A DNA stretch of 64,000 nt from Antrihabitans stalactiti (GTDB lineage Bacteria > Actinomycetota > Actinomycetes > Mycobacteriales > Mycobacteriaceae): NCBI RefSeq assembly GCF_012932915.1, contig NZ_VCQU01000001.1, positions 248,001 through 312,000 on the forward strand, written 5' to 3'. Within the stretch, counting starts at the first letter, position 1; each line of letters begins with the position of its first letter. Below the pieces are notes generated by a model that was not told the DNA's origin, searched no databases, and saw nothing but the letters and a program-made list of their open reading frames with translations. Position numbers and translations under genes: made by a program. Positions 16,701-26,735 of the stretch are shown in pieces.

Positions 16701-19106
16701 ATGGTTGGAATCGTCGTCGTCTCTCACAGTCACGCTCTCGCTGAGGGCGCTGTCGCCCTTGCCGAGGAAATGATTCACGGTCGGCGCGTTCGAATCGAGA
16801 TCGCGGCGGGTCTCGATGCCACGACCTTCGGCACCGACGCGACGCAGATCGTCGACGCTATTCGCGCGGCGGACGACGACGGCGGCGGCGTCGTCGTACT
16901 GATGGATCTCGGCAGCGCGGTCCTCTCGGCCGAGCTCGCGCTCGAACTGCTCGACGACGACATTCGCGAGCGCGTGGTGCTCTGCCCGGCACCGCTGGTC
17001 GAGGGGCTTGTCGTCGCCGCCGTCGCGGCGGCGACCGGAGCGGGCCGAGACGAGATCGCGGCGGAGGCTGCGGCCGCGCTGGCGGGCAAGCAATCGCATT
17101 TCGACACCACGCCTTTGGCGACGCCGACCGTCACCGCCGAACACACCGGCGTGTTCACCGTGACCAATGTGCATGGGCTGCATGCTCGTCCGGCCGCGAG
17201 ACTGGTCGCACAGGTTCGTGCCTTCGACGCCAAAGTCGAGATCAGGAATGCCAGCACGGGATCGTCGTGGGTGCCCGCCTCCAGTCTGTCCCGCGTCGCG
17301 ACGCTTGACGCTGTCACCGGCAACGAACTCGAAATCCGAGCGGACGGGGCGCAGGCGCGCGAGGCGATCGATCGCGTCCTCACTTTGGCCGCGCGCGCAT
17401 TCGACGAGAACGTCACCACCAGCACTGCGACAGGTGCGTTGCCGCGGCCCGCCTCCCCTGGAATCGGCATCGGCGCGGCATGGTCGGCGCACAGCGCACG
17501 GATCGAGATTCCCGACGTTCCAGCACGCGACAGCCACACCGAATGGACCGCGCTGCTCGACGCGTTGGCCGTCGTCCGCCAAGACCTGCAACGCGCCCGT
17601 TCGGCCACTGCGACCGCTGCCGAGGCCGCCATCTTCGACACGCACCTGCTGCTCCTGGATGATCCCGACCTGCTCGACGACGTACGGGCACGCATCGTGG
17701 ATGGAGCGGCTGCCGCACCGTCGTGGTCGGCGGCGATCACGAGAATCGCAGGCGATTTCGGCGCGCTGACCGACTCGTATCTGCGCGCGCGGTCGGCCGA
17801 CGTTCATGCGGTGGGCGATCAGGTGCTGCGGGTGCTGCTGAACGTCGCGGGTCCGGCGCTCGACGGGAGCGGCATCTTGATCGCCCCCGACCTCACGCCG
17901 GCCGAGGCCGCGATGCTGGACCGCGAACGAGTGACGGGCGTTCTGCTCGCGTTCAGCAGTCCGACCGCACATGGGGCGATTCTTACGAAAGCACAAGGCA
18001 TTCCAGCCGTGGTCGACCTCGGGACGTCGATCCTCGAGGTCCCGGAAGGCACCCCGATCGCCTTCGACGGCTCGACCGGCGAGGTCGTGATCGCGCCCTC
18101 GGACGAGGTCCTCGACGAGTTCCGAGCCCGGGCTGCGCACCAGGCCGACACACTGGACCAGTCGAACCGCCGCGCCACGGCACCGGCCGTGACTCGCGAC
18201 GGCGTGACCGTCACCGTCGGCTCCAACGTGGGTTCGCTGGAGGACGCTGTGCTCGGGGCGCGCTACGGCGCAGACCTGGCCGGGCTGGTCCGCACCGAAT
18301 TCCTGTTCTCCGGCCGCACCGAACCGCCGGACGTCGACGAACAGGAAGCGCTGTATCGGCAGCTCGCCGATGCCTTCGGTGGAAGACGAATCACGTTGCG
18401 CACGTTGGACGCCGGTGGCGACAAGCCGCTGGGCTACCTGCCGCACTCCGCCGAGCCCAACCCGTTTCTCGGGGTTCGCGGCATCCGACATTCGCTCGTC
18501 AATCCCGGCTTGTTGCGTGATCAGTTACTCGCGATCGTTCGGGTTGCGCGTGACCTGCCGGTCAGCGTGATGTTCCCTATGGTGACGACGGTCGCCGAGG
18601 TCGTCGAGGCACGCGGAATGCTCGACGACGCGATCAAGGCGACCGGCGACGGCGTGCCCACCGGGCTCGAGGTCGGGATCATGATCGAGGTCCCCGGCGC
18701 TGCGCTCAAGTCCGGCGTGCTCGCGTCCTACGTGGATTTCTTCAGCATCGGCACGAACGACCTCACGCAGTACACGCTGGCTGCAGAACGGGGAAACCAC
18801 GGTGTCGCAGCCATTGCGGACCCGTTCGACCCGTCGGTTCTTCGTCTCGTGGACTACGTGTGCCGCACCGCGGGCGATCGCGTGACCGTCGGTGTGTGCG
18901 GCGAACTTGCGACCGACCCCCTTGCCACCGCTGTGCTGTGCGGCTTCGGAATTCGGGAACTGAGCGTCGCTCCGCGGGCGATCGGCGGAATCAAAGACGC
19001 GGTACGCGCGACGGACTCGGCACTCGGGGCAACGGTCGCCGCCCAGTGCCTCGCCGCCGAAGATGCCGCGCAAGTGCGGCGGCTACTCGATCGCGCCAAC
19101 TCCTAG
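16701..19106 (+). CDS. dhaM: DhaM-HPr-Enzyme I fusion, PEP:dihydroxyacetone phosphotransferase
   Basis: 801 residues holding a full phosphate relay. DhaM EIIA-like domain (1-130) with H9; HPr domain (about 150-235) with H161 in VHGLHARPAARL; Enzyme I (about 250-801) with H424 (TAHGAILTKAQG) and a complete PEP-binding half including FSIGTNDLTQYTLAAERGN and C733 (GVCGELA). E. coli DhaM carries only a shortened EI part and relies on separate EI and HPr; here all parts appear functional, so phosphate can pass from PEP to DhaL within one chain. Nine bases after dhaL. Confidence 0.95.
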   Translation: MVGIVVVSHSHALAEGAVALAEEMIHGRRVRIEIAAGLDATTFGTDATQIVDAIRAADDDGGGVVVLMDLGSAVLSAELALELLDDDIRERVVLCPAPLVEGLVVAAVAAATGAGRDEIAAEAAAALAGKQSHFDTTPLATPTVTAEHTGVFTVTNVHGLHARPAARLVAQVRAFDAKVEIRNASTGSSWVPASSLSRVATLDAVTGNELEIRADGAQAREAIDRVLTLAARAFDENVTTSTATGALPRPASPGIGIGAAWSAHSARIEIPDVPARDSHTEWTALLDALAVVRQDLQRARSATATAAEAAIFDTHLLLLDDPDLLDDVRARIVDGAAAAPSWSAAITRIAGDFGALTDSYLRARSADVHAVGDQVLRVLLNVAGPALDGSGILIAPDLTPAEAAMLDRERVTGVLLAFSSPTAHGAILTKAQGIPAVVDLGTSILEVPEGTPIAFDGSTGEVVIAPSDEVLDEFRARAAHQADTLDQSNRRATAPAVTRDGVTVTVGSNVGSLEDAVLGARYGADLAGLVRTEFLFSGRTEPPDVDEQEALYRQLADAFGGRRITLRTLDAGGDKPLGYLPHSAEPNPFLGVRGIRHSLVNPGLLRDQLLAIVRVARDLPVSVMFPMVTTVAEVVEARGMLDDAIKATGDGVPTGLEVGIMIEVPGAALKSGVLASYVDFFSIGTNDLTQYTLAAERGNHGVAAIADPFDPSVLRLVDYVCRTAGDRVTVGVCGELATDPLATAVLCGFGIRELSVAPRAIGGIKDAVRATDSALGATVAAQCLAAEDAAQVRRLLDRANS

Positions 19107-19139
19107 GCATCCGACGCCCGGACGGGCCACAATGGCCGC

Positions 19140-20714
19140 GTGAGCATCCGAACCGCACTCCGTCTTGTCATGGCAGCTCTTTTGCCCCTCGCATGTCTTG
19201 TCGCATGTACAGATTCGAGTGACGAAGGGCGTTATGCGGAGCCGGGATCGGTGGGCACGTTGCCCGACGCAGCGCGCAAGATCATGAACAAACCTGCGTA
19301 CGAAACCGCGCGGTGGCTCTACTACGTTGCCGATCAGGAGACCGGTGAGGTACTGCTGGCCAATCGGCCCAACGAGCTCGTGTTCACCGGCTCGACCGCG
19401 AAGGAATTCACCGTCGGGACGGTGTACGACGCCATCGGACCCGACACCAAGCTGACCACCCCCGTCTACAGCACTGTCCCGCCGGAAAACGATGTACTGC
19501 GCGGAAACCTGGTGCTGGTGGCGTCGGGAGATTTTGCTCTGGGTGGCCGCGGCGCGACCCAAGGCCGTGTCGATCACAGCTTCGATGCCGACAGCATCGA
19601 CCACGTGTACGGCAACATCGCGCCCAACGCGAAGAAGGTCGACGACGACCCGTTGGCCGGTCTCGACGACCTGGCGAAGCAGGTCGCTGCCAAAGGCATC
19701 AAGCACGTCGAGGGTGACGTCGTCATCGACACCAGAATCTGGGACGCCTACCAGGGCCAAGAGGGTCCGGTCCCGCCGATCTTCGTCAACGACAACATCC
19801 TCGATATCGAGGTCTCCTCCAGCGGCGAGGTCAAAACGACCCCTGCCACAAGTGCTTTCACGGTTCAATCGAAAGTGACGGCTGGGGATTCGGGTGCACT
19901 CACCGCCGCACTGGACCCGGCGAACCCGCGCAACATCGTTGTCAGCGGCACCGTCGAGAAAGGCAAATCACAGCTCACGATCTTCCGGGTGCCCAACGCC
20001 GCGGAGTGGGCGCGAACCCTCTTCATCGAGGCTCTCGGACGGGCGGGCGTGACAGTCACCGCGCCGGCACTCGCACCGAACATCGAGGCAGGCCTGCCGG
20101 GCAGCTTCCCGTCGGATCGGAAGGTCGCGTCCTTGGAATCGCCGCCGATGAAGGCGTTCGGGACGATGGTCCTGGAGACGAGCTACAACACCGGCGCGAA
20201 TGCGATGCTGTGCCTGCTCGCGGCGAAGTCCGGCTCGAAGGACTGCACCGACGGGTTGAAGTCGATCCGGTCGGCGATCGACAAATCGGGCATCACGTCG
20301 GACCAGGTCATCCTCGTCGACGGTCAAGGCGCCGATCCCGCGTCGTCGACGCCACGCCAGCTCTCCGGTTGGGTGACCTGGGCAGCCGCGCAGTCCTGGG
20401 GCGCGGATTTCGTCGCAGGACAACCCAAACTCGGCGAGACCGGCTCGCTCGCGTCGGTAGGTGCAGACGGACCAGCCAAGGGCAAGATCGCCGCCAAGAC
20501 CGGAACGAGCGCGGCTGTCGACCCCGTGACCGAGCGCGCGTTGTTCAACGTGCAGAGCCTGTCCGGCTACATGACCACCGACAAGGGACGGAAGCTCGTC
20601 TTCGGTCTGTCGATGAGCGGCGGGACCTATTCCGACGTGCTGACCGGACTCGAGGACGCGGGAGAGGACGTCGCCGGGGTGGCAGCGGCCTTTCAGCAGG
20701 CATTGTCGAAATGA
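19140..20714 (+). CDS. D-alanyl-D-alanine carboxypeptidase/endopeptidase lipoprotein (S13, PBP4-like)
   Basis: 524 residues. Lipobox LVAC (C23) marks a lipoprotein anchored outside the membrane. All three serine penicillin-binding motifs are present: STAK (S85-K88), SYN (348-350) and KTG (453-455), with the long insert typical of peptidase family S13 between the first two. It should trim or cleave peptidoglycan stem peptides. GTG start. Its stop overlaps the ATG of a paralogue (ATGA). Confidence 0.92.
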   Translation: MSIRTALRLVMAALLPLACLVACTDSSDEGRYAEPGSVGTLPDAARKIMNKPAYETARWLYYVADQETGEVLLANRPNELVFTGSTAKEFTVGTVYDAIGPDTKLTTPVYSTVPPENDVLRGNLVLVASGDFALGGRGATQGRVDHSFDADSIDHVYGNIAPNAKKVDDDPLAGLDDLAKQVAAKGIKHVEGDVVIDTRIWDAYQGQEGPVPPIFVNDNILDIEVSSSGEVKTTPATSAFTVQSKVTAGDSGALTAALDPANPRNIVVSGTVEKGKSQLTIFRVPNAAEWARTLFIEALGRAGVTVTAPALAPNIEAGLPGSFPSDRKVASLESPPMKAFGTMVLETSYNTGANAMLCLLAAKSGSKDCTDGLKSIRSAIDKSGITSDQVILVDGQGADPASSTPRQLSGWVTWAAAQSWGADFVAGQPKLGETGSLASVGADGPAKGKIAAKTGTSAAVDPVTERALFNVQSLSGYMTTDKGRKLVFGLSMSGGTYSDVLTGLEDAGEDVAGVAAAFQQALSK

Positions 20715-22300
20715 AGCGGCGCACGTTCCTGACGATCGTCGGGGTGTCGCTCGCTGTGGCGTCGTGCGGTGACGACACCACCGCCACGGTGTCGTCGAAG
20801 GAACTGCCGGACAGCATCAAGGCGATTCTCGCCAAGCCGAGGTACGCGAAGGCAACCTGGAGTCTGTTGGTCGGCGACGTGGAGACCGGCGAGACGTTCT
20901 ACGAGCTCAATCCGGACAAGATGGCTCTCACCGGATCGACCCGAAAGCTGTTCTCCGTCGGCACGGCATTGAAAACCCTTGGCGCGCAACACCGTGTCAC
21001 GACTCGGGTCCACCGCGCCGGCGACGATCTCGTCCTCGTGGGCGCGGGCGATCTGACCTTCGGGGGTCGGCGCATCGACGCGAACACCGTGCAGTTCACC
21101 GACTTCGACCACAACGATGCCAACTCCCTCGGTACGGCGATCCTCACGCCTCAGGATCCGTTGTATGCGGTGAATCAGCTCGCCGAACAAGTCCGCAAGT
21201 CCGGGATCACCACCGTGACCGACGTGGTCGTCGATTCGCGGCTGTTCACGCCATATCGCGTGCCCAACGGCAATTTGCTCATCACACCGACGCTGGTGAA
21301 CGAGAATCAAGTCGACGTCACTGTCTCACCAACCCAACCCGGTCAGCCCGCGAGCGTCGACTACAGGCCCAGGACGGCGGCACTGCGGGTCGGCGGCACT
21401 GTCGACACGTCCGCGGCCGGCGCGCCGGAAGAGATCACGTTGTCGAACCGGGGCCTCGTCGACTGCATCGGCTCGTCGGACTGTTCGGCCACCATCTCTG
21501 GCACCCTGCCGCAGGGGTACCAGGCACCGCTGACGAACAGCGCGACCTTCGTCGGCACGTTTCGCATCGAAGATCCCGATGCGTTCGCACGGACAGCGTT
21601 CATCGAGGCGCTGCAGCGAAACGGCGTCACGGTCACTGCTGGCGCGGTCGCACCGAATCCCGCCGCGCTGCTGCCCGAGCGGTCCGCGCTGACGGATGCC
21701 ACCGCCGTCGCGTCCTTCGAATCGCCTCCGTTCGAACAGGACGCGCGCCTGGTACTCAAGGTCAGTCTCAACCTCGGAGCAAACTTGGCCCTCAGCCTGT
21801 TCGGTGTCGAGAAGGGCGCGACGACGATCGACACCGCGCTGGCTGCCGAACGCCAGGCGTTGATCTCGGAATTCGGGGTCAACGGCGATCAGTTCGACTT
21901 TCCGACGAACGGCAGCGGCACGCCCGACAGCAAGGCCGCACCGCGAGCGCTGGTCGCTTTGCTGACCGCGATGTCCAAAACCGAAGTGGCGAAAGATTTT
22001 CAAGCCTGCCTGCCGATCATGGGGACCGACGGATCGTTGGCGCATACCGGCACGACGTTTCCCGGCAAGGGCCACGTCTTCGCCAAGCCTGGCACGACGA
22101 TCACGGCAGGCGACGACGGGCAGACGCTCGAACTGAAGGCGCAGAACCTCGCTGGCTATATCGAAACGAAGAGCGGCCGGAAAGTGGCCTACGCGCTCAT
22201 GGTCAACGACGCCGGACCGGTGCAAGACATCGCTGCCGATGTGGGTGCCGTGTTCGAGGACGAGGGCGAGATCTCGAGCATCATCTACGAGACCCTGTAG
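20711..22300 (+). CDS. S13 penicillin-binding lipoprotein paralogue with altered third motif
   Basis: 529 residues, same layout as the preceding gene and clearly a tandem paralogue. Lipobox VASC (C19). Motif 1 is STRK (76-79) and motif 2 is SLN (352-354), but motif 3 reads KPG (459-461) where KTG is standard. The Thr of KTG helps hold the substrate, so activity may be reduced or changed. ATGA-coupled to the first copy. It may act with it as a pair; that is inference. Confidence 0.87.
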   Translation: MKRRTFLTIVGVSLAVASCGDDTTATVSSKELPDSIKAILAKPRYAKATWSLLVGDVETGETFYELNPDKMALTGSTRKLFSVGTALKTLGAQHRVTTRVHRAGDDLVLVGAGDLTFGGRRIDANTVQFTDFDHNDANSLGTAILTPQDPLYAVNQLAEQVRKSGITTVTDVVVDSRLFTPYRVPNGNLLITPTLVNENQVDVTVSPTQPGQPASVDYRPRTAALRVGGTVDTSAAGAPEEITLSNRGLVDCIGSSDCSATISGTLPQGYQAPLTNSATFVGTFRIEDPDAFARTAFIEALQRNGVTVTAGAVAPNPAALLPERSALTDATAVASFESPPFEQDARLVLKVSLNLGANLALSLFGVEKGATTIDTALAAERQALISEFGVNGDQFDFPTNGSGTPDSKAAPRALVALLTAMSKTEVAKDFQACLPIMGTDGSLAHTGTTFPGKGHVFAKPGTTITAGDDGQTLELKAQNLAGYIETKSGRKVAYALMVNDAGPVQDIAADVGAVFEDEGEISSIIYETL

Positions 22301-22312
22301 GCGTAGTCCGCG

Positions 22313-22705
22313 CTAGGGCAGCACGTTGCAGCTGCTACCGACGGGGAGCCCGTTACCGACCAAGATGTCGATGGACACCGGCGCAGTGCCGGATTGAGAC
22401 GCGCTGATGGTGTGCCAACCGGGTGCGGTCGGCGTCCACGACACCGTCGCCGCCATGCCTGTCGGGGTCATCGGATTCGTCGGCCGAAAGAACCCTCCTG
22501 CCGAATCGACGAAGGTCACCTGTTGGCTCGACGCAGGGTTCGGAACGACCGCGGTCACGGTGTAAGAGCAATTGGTGCCGTAGGGAGTGGCGCCGCCGCC
22601 GCTCAACCCGGGCAGTATGTCGATGCGAATGACCTCGGCTGAAGAGACCGGCGTCGCGAGCAACATCGCCGCAGTCGCCGCGCCAAGGAGAAAGAGCGTC
22701 CTCAT
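22313..22705 (-). CDS. Small secreted protein, function unknown
   Basis: 130 residues with a clear signal peptide (MRTLFLLGAATAAMLLATP, cleavage near SSA). The mature part is beta-rich with an Ig-like tail (WTPTAPGWHTISASQSGTAP) and two Cys, one near the start and one near the end, that could bridge. No family recognised. Convergent with the S13 pair, 12 bases apart. Confidence 0.7.
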   Translation of the reverse strand: MRTLFLLGAATAAMLLATPVSSAEVIRIDILPGLSGGGATPYGTNCSYTVTAVVPNPASSQQVTFVDSAGGFFRPTNPMTPTGMAATVSWTPTAPGWHTISASQSGTAPVSIDILVGNGLPVGSSCNVLP

Positions 22706-22949
22706 CGAACTAACTTAGCGCGGCTGCGCGTGCGAGCAACTCCGAATGCGGAGAACTCTTCTCAACTTCTTCGAGATTTAACCCGACTTCTGCGAGTTCG
22801 CTGAGCTGATTCGAAATCAGTTGCACGACTTATCCTTTCCCGCCGCAGCGTGAACAAGTCAAAAGCTGCGGAACTCCGTCTGCGCGAAGGGACGCAACGG
22901 TTTCGCCGAGATCATGCCCCAGCCGCAGTTGATCGGCGAAGATGGCGGT

Positions 22950-23423
22950 ATGAAATTCCACCATGTCAATTCTTACGACGCCTCGGTCGCCGACGTGTAC
23001 GCGATGCTCATGGATCCCGCCTTCCGGGACAGACAATGCGCAGCGAACGACGTCATCTCGAATACCGTCTCGATCGACGATGGCGTCGTCGTCGTCGACA
23101 TGATTCAGCGGACGAAGGGCGTCCCGTCGTTCGCGAAGCGGTTCACCGGCGAAACGACCCGTGCCATCGTGCGCGAGCGCTGGACCGACGGCACCCGCTC
23201 CAGTTTCGAGGTCGAAACCCCTGGCGCACCAACGGCCATCAAAGGAACTGCGATTCTCGCGGAAGCCGATGGCCGGACGACCCTGACCTACGACTTCGAC
23301 GTGAAGGCATCGGTGCCGCTGATCGGCGGCAAGATCGAAAAGCTGGCGGGCGAACTGACTGCCGAAGGGTTCAAGATCGACGAAGGTGTCGGGCGCGAAT
23401 GGCTGGCGGGCAAGCGGTCCTGA
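22950..23423 (+). CDS. DUF2505 protein
   Basis: 157 residues of the DUF2505 family, which has an SRPBCC-like lipid-binding fold (MKFHHVNSYDASVADVYAML, then LTYDFDVKASVPLIGGKIEK). The ATG at 22950 fits the family N-terminus. The 244 bases upstream hold no gene; an inverted repeat CTGATT-CGA-AATCAG (22806-22820) is the only structure noticed there. Function unknown. Confidence 0.83.
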   Translation: MKFHHVNSYDASVADVYAMLMDPAFRDRQCAANDVISNTVSIDDGVVVVDMIQRTKGVPSFAKRFTGETTRAIVRERWTDGTRSSFEVETPGAPTAIKGTAILAEADGRTTLTYDFDVKASVPLIGGKIEKLAGELTAEGFKIDEGVGREWLAGKRS

Positions 23424-23424
23424 C

Positions 23425-24633
23425 TCACGCGTCCAACTGCCGCAGTGCCGGCAGCGCGAAACAGATGAGCGACAGCACGACGACCGGAATGGCCAACGCG
23501 AAGAACGTCGTTCGAATTCCGAAAGAGTCGATCAGCGGACCAGCGAACAAGTAGCCGAGCGGACCCGCGGCGTAGGCCGACGATGTCATCACACCGACGA
23601 CGCGGCCACGCATGTGTTCCGGGCTGAGGGTCTGCATGGCGTAGTTGGCAATCGGCCCTACCGGACCGAAGACGAGCCCGATCAGAAATGCCAGGGTCAT
23701 GGTGACGTACAGCGGCGGCAGGAAGGCCATGCCGACCATGCATGCGCCGAGCCCTGCGACCGCGATCAAAAACAGTGCATAGCGACTCACCCGTGCAGCG
23801 AGTGCGCCGTACGCGAGCGCACCGATCGCCCCTCCGACGCTCATCGCCGCAAGCACCCAGCCGAGCTGCGCGGGCTGACCGAGTTCGGTGAAGTACGCCG
23901 GATACAGCACTCCCTCCACCGGCATGTACAACGCCACGAGAATCATGTCGACCCACGCGATCGTCCGCAGCAATCGGTTGTGCCACACGAACTTCAAACC
24001 TTCGAGGGTCCCCGCCCACATCGATGCCGGGCGGCTGGCCGCGTCCGGTGTGCCCGATCCTTCGAGGCGAAGCGCACCGATCGTCACGATCGACAAGGCG
24101 AAGCATCCCGTGGTGAACCAGAGTGTGTTCACTGCGCCGACGGTCGCAATGAGTAGACCACCCACGCCCGGACCGACGAGGTAGGCCAAGTTGTAGCTCG
24201 CCTCGTACACACTGTTGGAACGGTCGAGCGTCCACCCCGCGTGCTTTGCCGCGGCGGGCAGCATCGACTCGCGCGCGCCGATGCCTGCGGGATCGAACAC
24301 CGCACCGAGGGCAGCAAGTACGGCGATGAGCGGCACCGAAAGTCCCACTGTTGCAGCAGCGATCGGAATCGCTGCCACCGAGGTGGCCGACAAGGCGTCC
24401 GAGACCAGCGAGATGCGACGACGGCCGAATCGGTCGATCACCGTCCCCGAGAACAGGCTCGACAAGAGCAGCGGCAGCGTCGCTGCACCCGCCACAATTC
24501 CTGCGTCGGTTGCCCGTCCGGTCTGGGCGAGAACGAGCCACGGCAGGGCAACGATGGTGATTCCGTTGCCCGTTGCCGATAGCGCCGAGGCAAGGTTGAC
24601 GAGCGCAACCGGGACCAGACGCGTAGAGCGCAA
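23425..24633 (-). CDS. MFS transporter (MFS_3 type)
   Basis: 402 residues with about twelve membrane segments and the loop-2 signature DRFGRRRISLVSD. Resembles enterobactin-exporter-like MFS_3 permeases common in actinobacteria; substrate unknown. TTG start one base after the stop of the FHA protease gene, so the two are probably cotranscribed. Its end is one base from the convergent DUF2505 gene. Confidence 0.87.
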   Translation of the reverse strand: MRSTRLVPVALVNLASALSATGNGITIVALPWLVLAQTGRATDAGIVAGAATLPLLLSSLFSGTVIDRFGRRRISLVSDALSATSVAAIPIAAATVGLSVPLIAVLAALGAVFDPAGIGARESMLPAAAKHAGWTLDRSNSVYEASYNLAYLVGPGVGGLLIATVGAVNTLWFTTGCFALSIVTIGALRLEGSGTPDAASRPASMWAGTLEGLKFVWHNRLLRTIAWVDMILVALYMPVEGVLYPAYFTELGQPAQLGWVLAAMSVGGAIGALAYGALAARVSRYALFLIAVAGLGACMVGMAFLPPLYVTMTLAFLIGLVFGPVGPIANYAMQTLSPEHMRGRVVGVMTSSAYAAGPLGYLFAGPLIDSFGIRTTFFALAIPVVVLSLICFALPALRQLDA

Positions 24634-24634
24634 C

Positions 24635-26635
24635 CTAGCTGCCGAAGAGCAGCGGATTGACCACCGTTATCTCACTTTGTGGGCCGATGACGAAGACTGC
24701 CTCGACTCCCGGGACGTCGCCGGGCACCGACACCTTGATCGGTGCGCACAGCTCACTTTCGCCATCGACCCACTTGCCGCGTTGCCGGTTGATCACCGTC
24801 TCCTCTTCGTCGAGGTTGGCAGTGATGATCGCGAACGACGTGTCGTTGGGGACGCCGCTGACCTTGAACAAGGCGTACACAGTGTCGCCCTTCTTCAACC
24901 CCGTAATTGTTTGCGGCGCTTTGGTTGTGCTCGCACCTTTGCAGGACTTGTCTGCCTCGCGGGACCAGCCGGCCGACTCGAGCTTGACCTTCGCTTCGAC
25001 GGCCGGATCGAGTTTGGGGATCTTGTCGATGTAGGGCGAGGTGTACGACGGGTCGCCGCCGTCCTTGGCGATCTTGATGATGTCGGCGGCGAACTCGATG
25101 GGCCGGATCAGAGACGAACCCGACGTGAAGCTGCCGCGCTCCCCCTTCGACGTCTCGGCTGTGACGACCGCCGAGTTGATGCCGATCAGTTCGCCCGCGT
25201 CATTGATCGATGCACCGCCCGAGTTGCCGGAACCGAGTCGCAGATCGCTGTCGATGAAGAACCGTGGGGTCGAGGTGACGGGGTCGGACTGGAAGCTCGA
25301 TACAAGTCCACGCGTGATCGTCAGCGGGCCCTCGTTCGACGTCTCGCTCGGGTTGCTCAACGACGGATAGCCCAGTGCAGTGATCTCGTCACCAGTCTGC
25401 AACTTCTTGCTGTCGCCGATCGGCATCGGCTCGGGAAGGTCGAGGTTGGCGGGGTCGATGTCTTTGCCATCCGCCGTTGCGAAGATCTGAATGATCGCCA
25501 GGTCCAAATAGCCGTCGGACACAATGGTTTTCGCCCGATACGCCGGCTCGGACGGACTGTCGTCGGCCTTGGGCAGCGCCACGAGGTAGTAGGCCGCGTC
25601 CTTTCCTGCCGGTGACAGTCCGGGTGCGTCGGGATCGGCAACGTGCGCGTTGCTCAGGATCAGCCCGTTGTCACTGATGATCGAGCCCGACCCCCGCTCG
25701 TAGGGGTTGCCCTTGGCGTCGATCGCGATGATCTGAACGCTCGCCTTCTTGGCGCGCGACAACTCCGCGGCGGTCAAGCCCGCGGCCTCCGTCGACGATT
25801 TGTCCTCACCGGTCAGCAGGACCGCCGCAGCAATGCCGCCTGCCACCAACGCAAGGACCGCGACGATCGCCGAACCGACGAGCACGCGCCTACGACGCCG
25901 CTTCTTGGCGATGCTCTTCTGTGCGACGTCGGTCGCCACGATCGGCACGAGCTCCAACTCGAAGCCGGCCGTCGGATGCCCGAGGTGGACCTCCGTCGGT
26001 TCCGAAATCTTCCTCGACGTGATCTTGGCGCCGTCGATGTAGGAGCCCGAATTCGAGCGGTCGACGTACCACCAGCCGTCTCGGCGCGGTTCGAGGACGG
26101 CGTGCTGCCGTGACACCGCAGGATCGTCGGCGACGATCTCGAGGTGGGGTTCACGGCCGATCCGAATCGGGCTCTGCGCCGTGTAGCGCTTGTCGCCCGC
26201 CCTCGACCTGACGAGCAGGCCGGGTCCTTGCCGGACCTGCGGGTCGGCATTCGCGGCCTGCAGCGCCGCGCGCGAATGGATCAGTGTCGCATCGAGATTC
26301 GGCGATGCCGACTGCGTCGGACCCTCGACCGGCCCAGCCGGCTGCGCGGGAGCGATCCTGGCGACGATGCCATCGGAGGCGTGGCCGAACCGCACGACCG
26401 TCGGCCCGTCGAGCGTGCGTTGCGTTATCCGCTCGTCGTGAAACCACGTGCCATTTTCGGCACCGAGGTCGACGAGTTCCCAGCCCGTGTCGGTCGGGCG
26501 CAGCTCGGCATGGCGACGCGAAATGCTCGGACTGGCCAGCATGATGTCGACATCGGGCGATCGTCCGATCGTCAGGACACGTGGCTGGTCGAAAGTCCAC
26601 GTCCGGCCAGCCGCGACGATCTGAATGGGTTGCAT
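24635..26635 (-). CDS. FHA-FHA-TM-trypsin-like serine protease
   Basis: 666 residues. Two cytoplasmic FHA phosphothreonine-binding domains (about 15-95 with GRS/SISRRH; about 150-230 with GRE/VSRQH), a basic stop-transfer then one membrane span (251-274), and an extracytoplasmic trypsin/HtrA-like protease with triad H331, D378 and S472 (GSGNSGG). The last 140 residues are a separate extracellular domain. The layout suggests a protease outside the cell governed by Ser/Thr-kinase signals inside. No kinase gene is in the window. Confidence 0.9.
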   Translation of the reverse strand: MQPIQIVAAGRTWTFDQPRVLTIGRSPDVDIMLASPSISRRHAELRPTDTGWELVDLGAENGTWFHDERITQRTLDGPTVVRFGHASDGIVARIAPAQPAGPVEGPTQSASPNLDATLIHSRAALQAANADPQVRQGPGLLVRSRAGDKRYTAQSPIRIGREPHLEIVADDPAVSRQHAVLEPRRDGWWYVDRSNSGSYIDGAKITSRKISEPTEVHLGHPTAGFELELVPIVATDVAQKSIAKKRRRRRVLVGSAIVAVLALVAGGIAAAVLLTGEDKSSTEAAGLTAAELSRAKKASVQIIAIDAKGNPYERGSGSIISDNGLILSNAHVADPDAPGLSPAGKDAAYYLVALPKADDSPSEPAYRAKTIVSDGYLDLAIIQIFATADGKDIDPANLDLPEPMPIGDSKKLQTGDEITALGYPSLSNPSETSNEGPLTITRGLVSSFQSDPVTSTPRFFIDSDLRLGSGNSGGASINDAGELIGINSAVVTAETSKGERGSFTSGSSLIRPIEFAADIIKIAKDGGDPSYTSPYIDKIPKLDPAVEAKVKLESAGWSREADKSCKGASTTKAPQTITGLKKGDTVYALFKVSGVPNDTSFAIITANLDEEETVINRQRGKWVDGESELCAPIKVSVPGDVPGVEAVFVIGPQSEITVVNPLLFGS

Positions 26636-26735
26636 GTCATCACCTGCGGGTTCTCGGAGCCAGGCGGCCTTTGACTACGGTGAAGCCAGAATGCCATAGA
26701 CAACGTCACCCGATCAGCAATAGTTCACAACCGTG

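Noticed and set aside
16059-18491. 810-codon antisense frame across dhaL and dhaM
   Set aside because: Arg/Gly-rich, no family motif, and the plus strand encodes unmistakable DhaL and DhaM.
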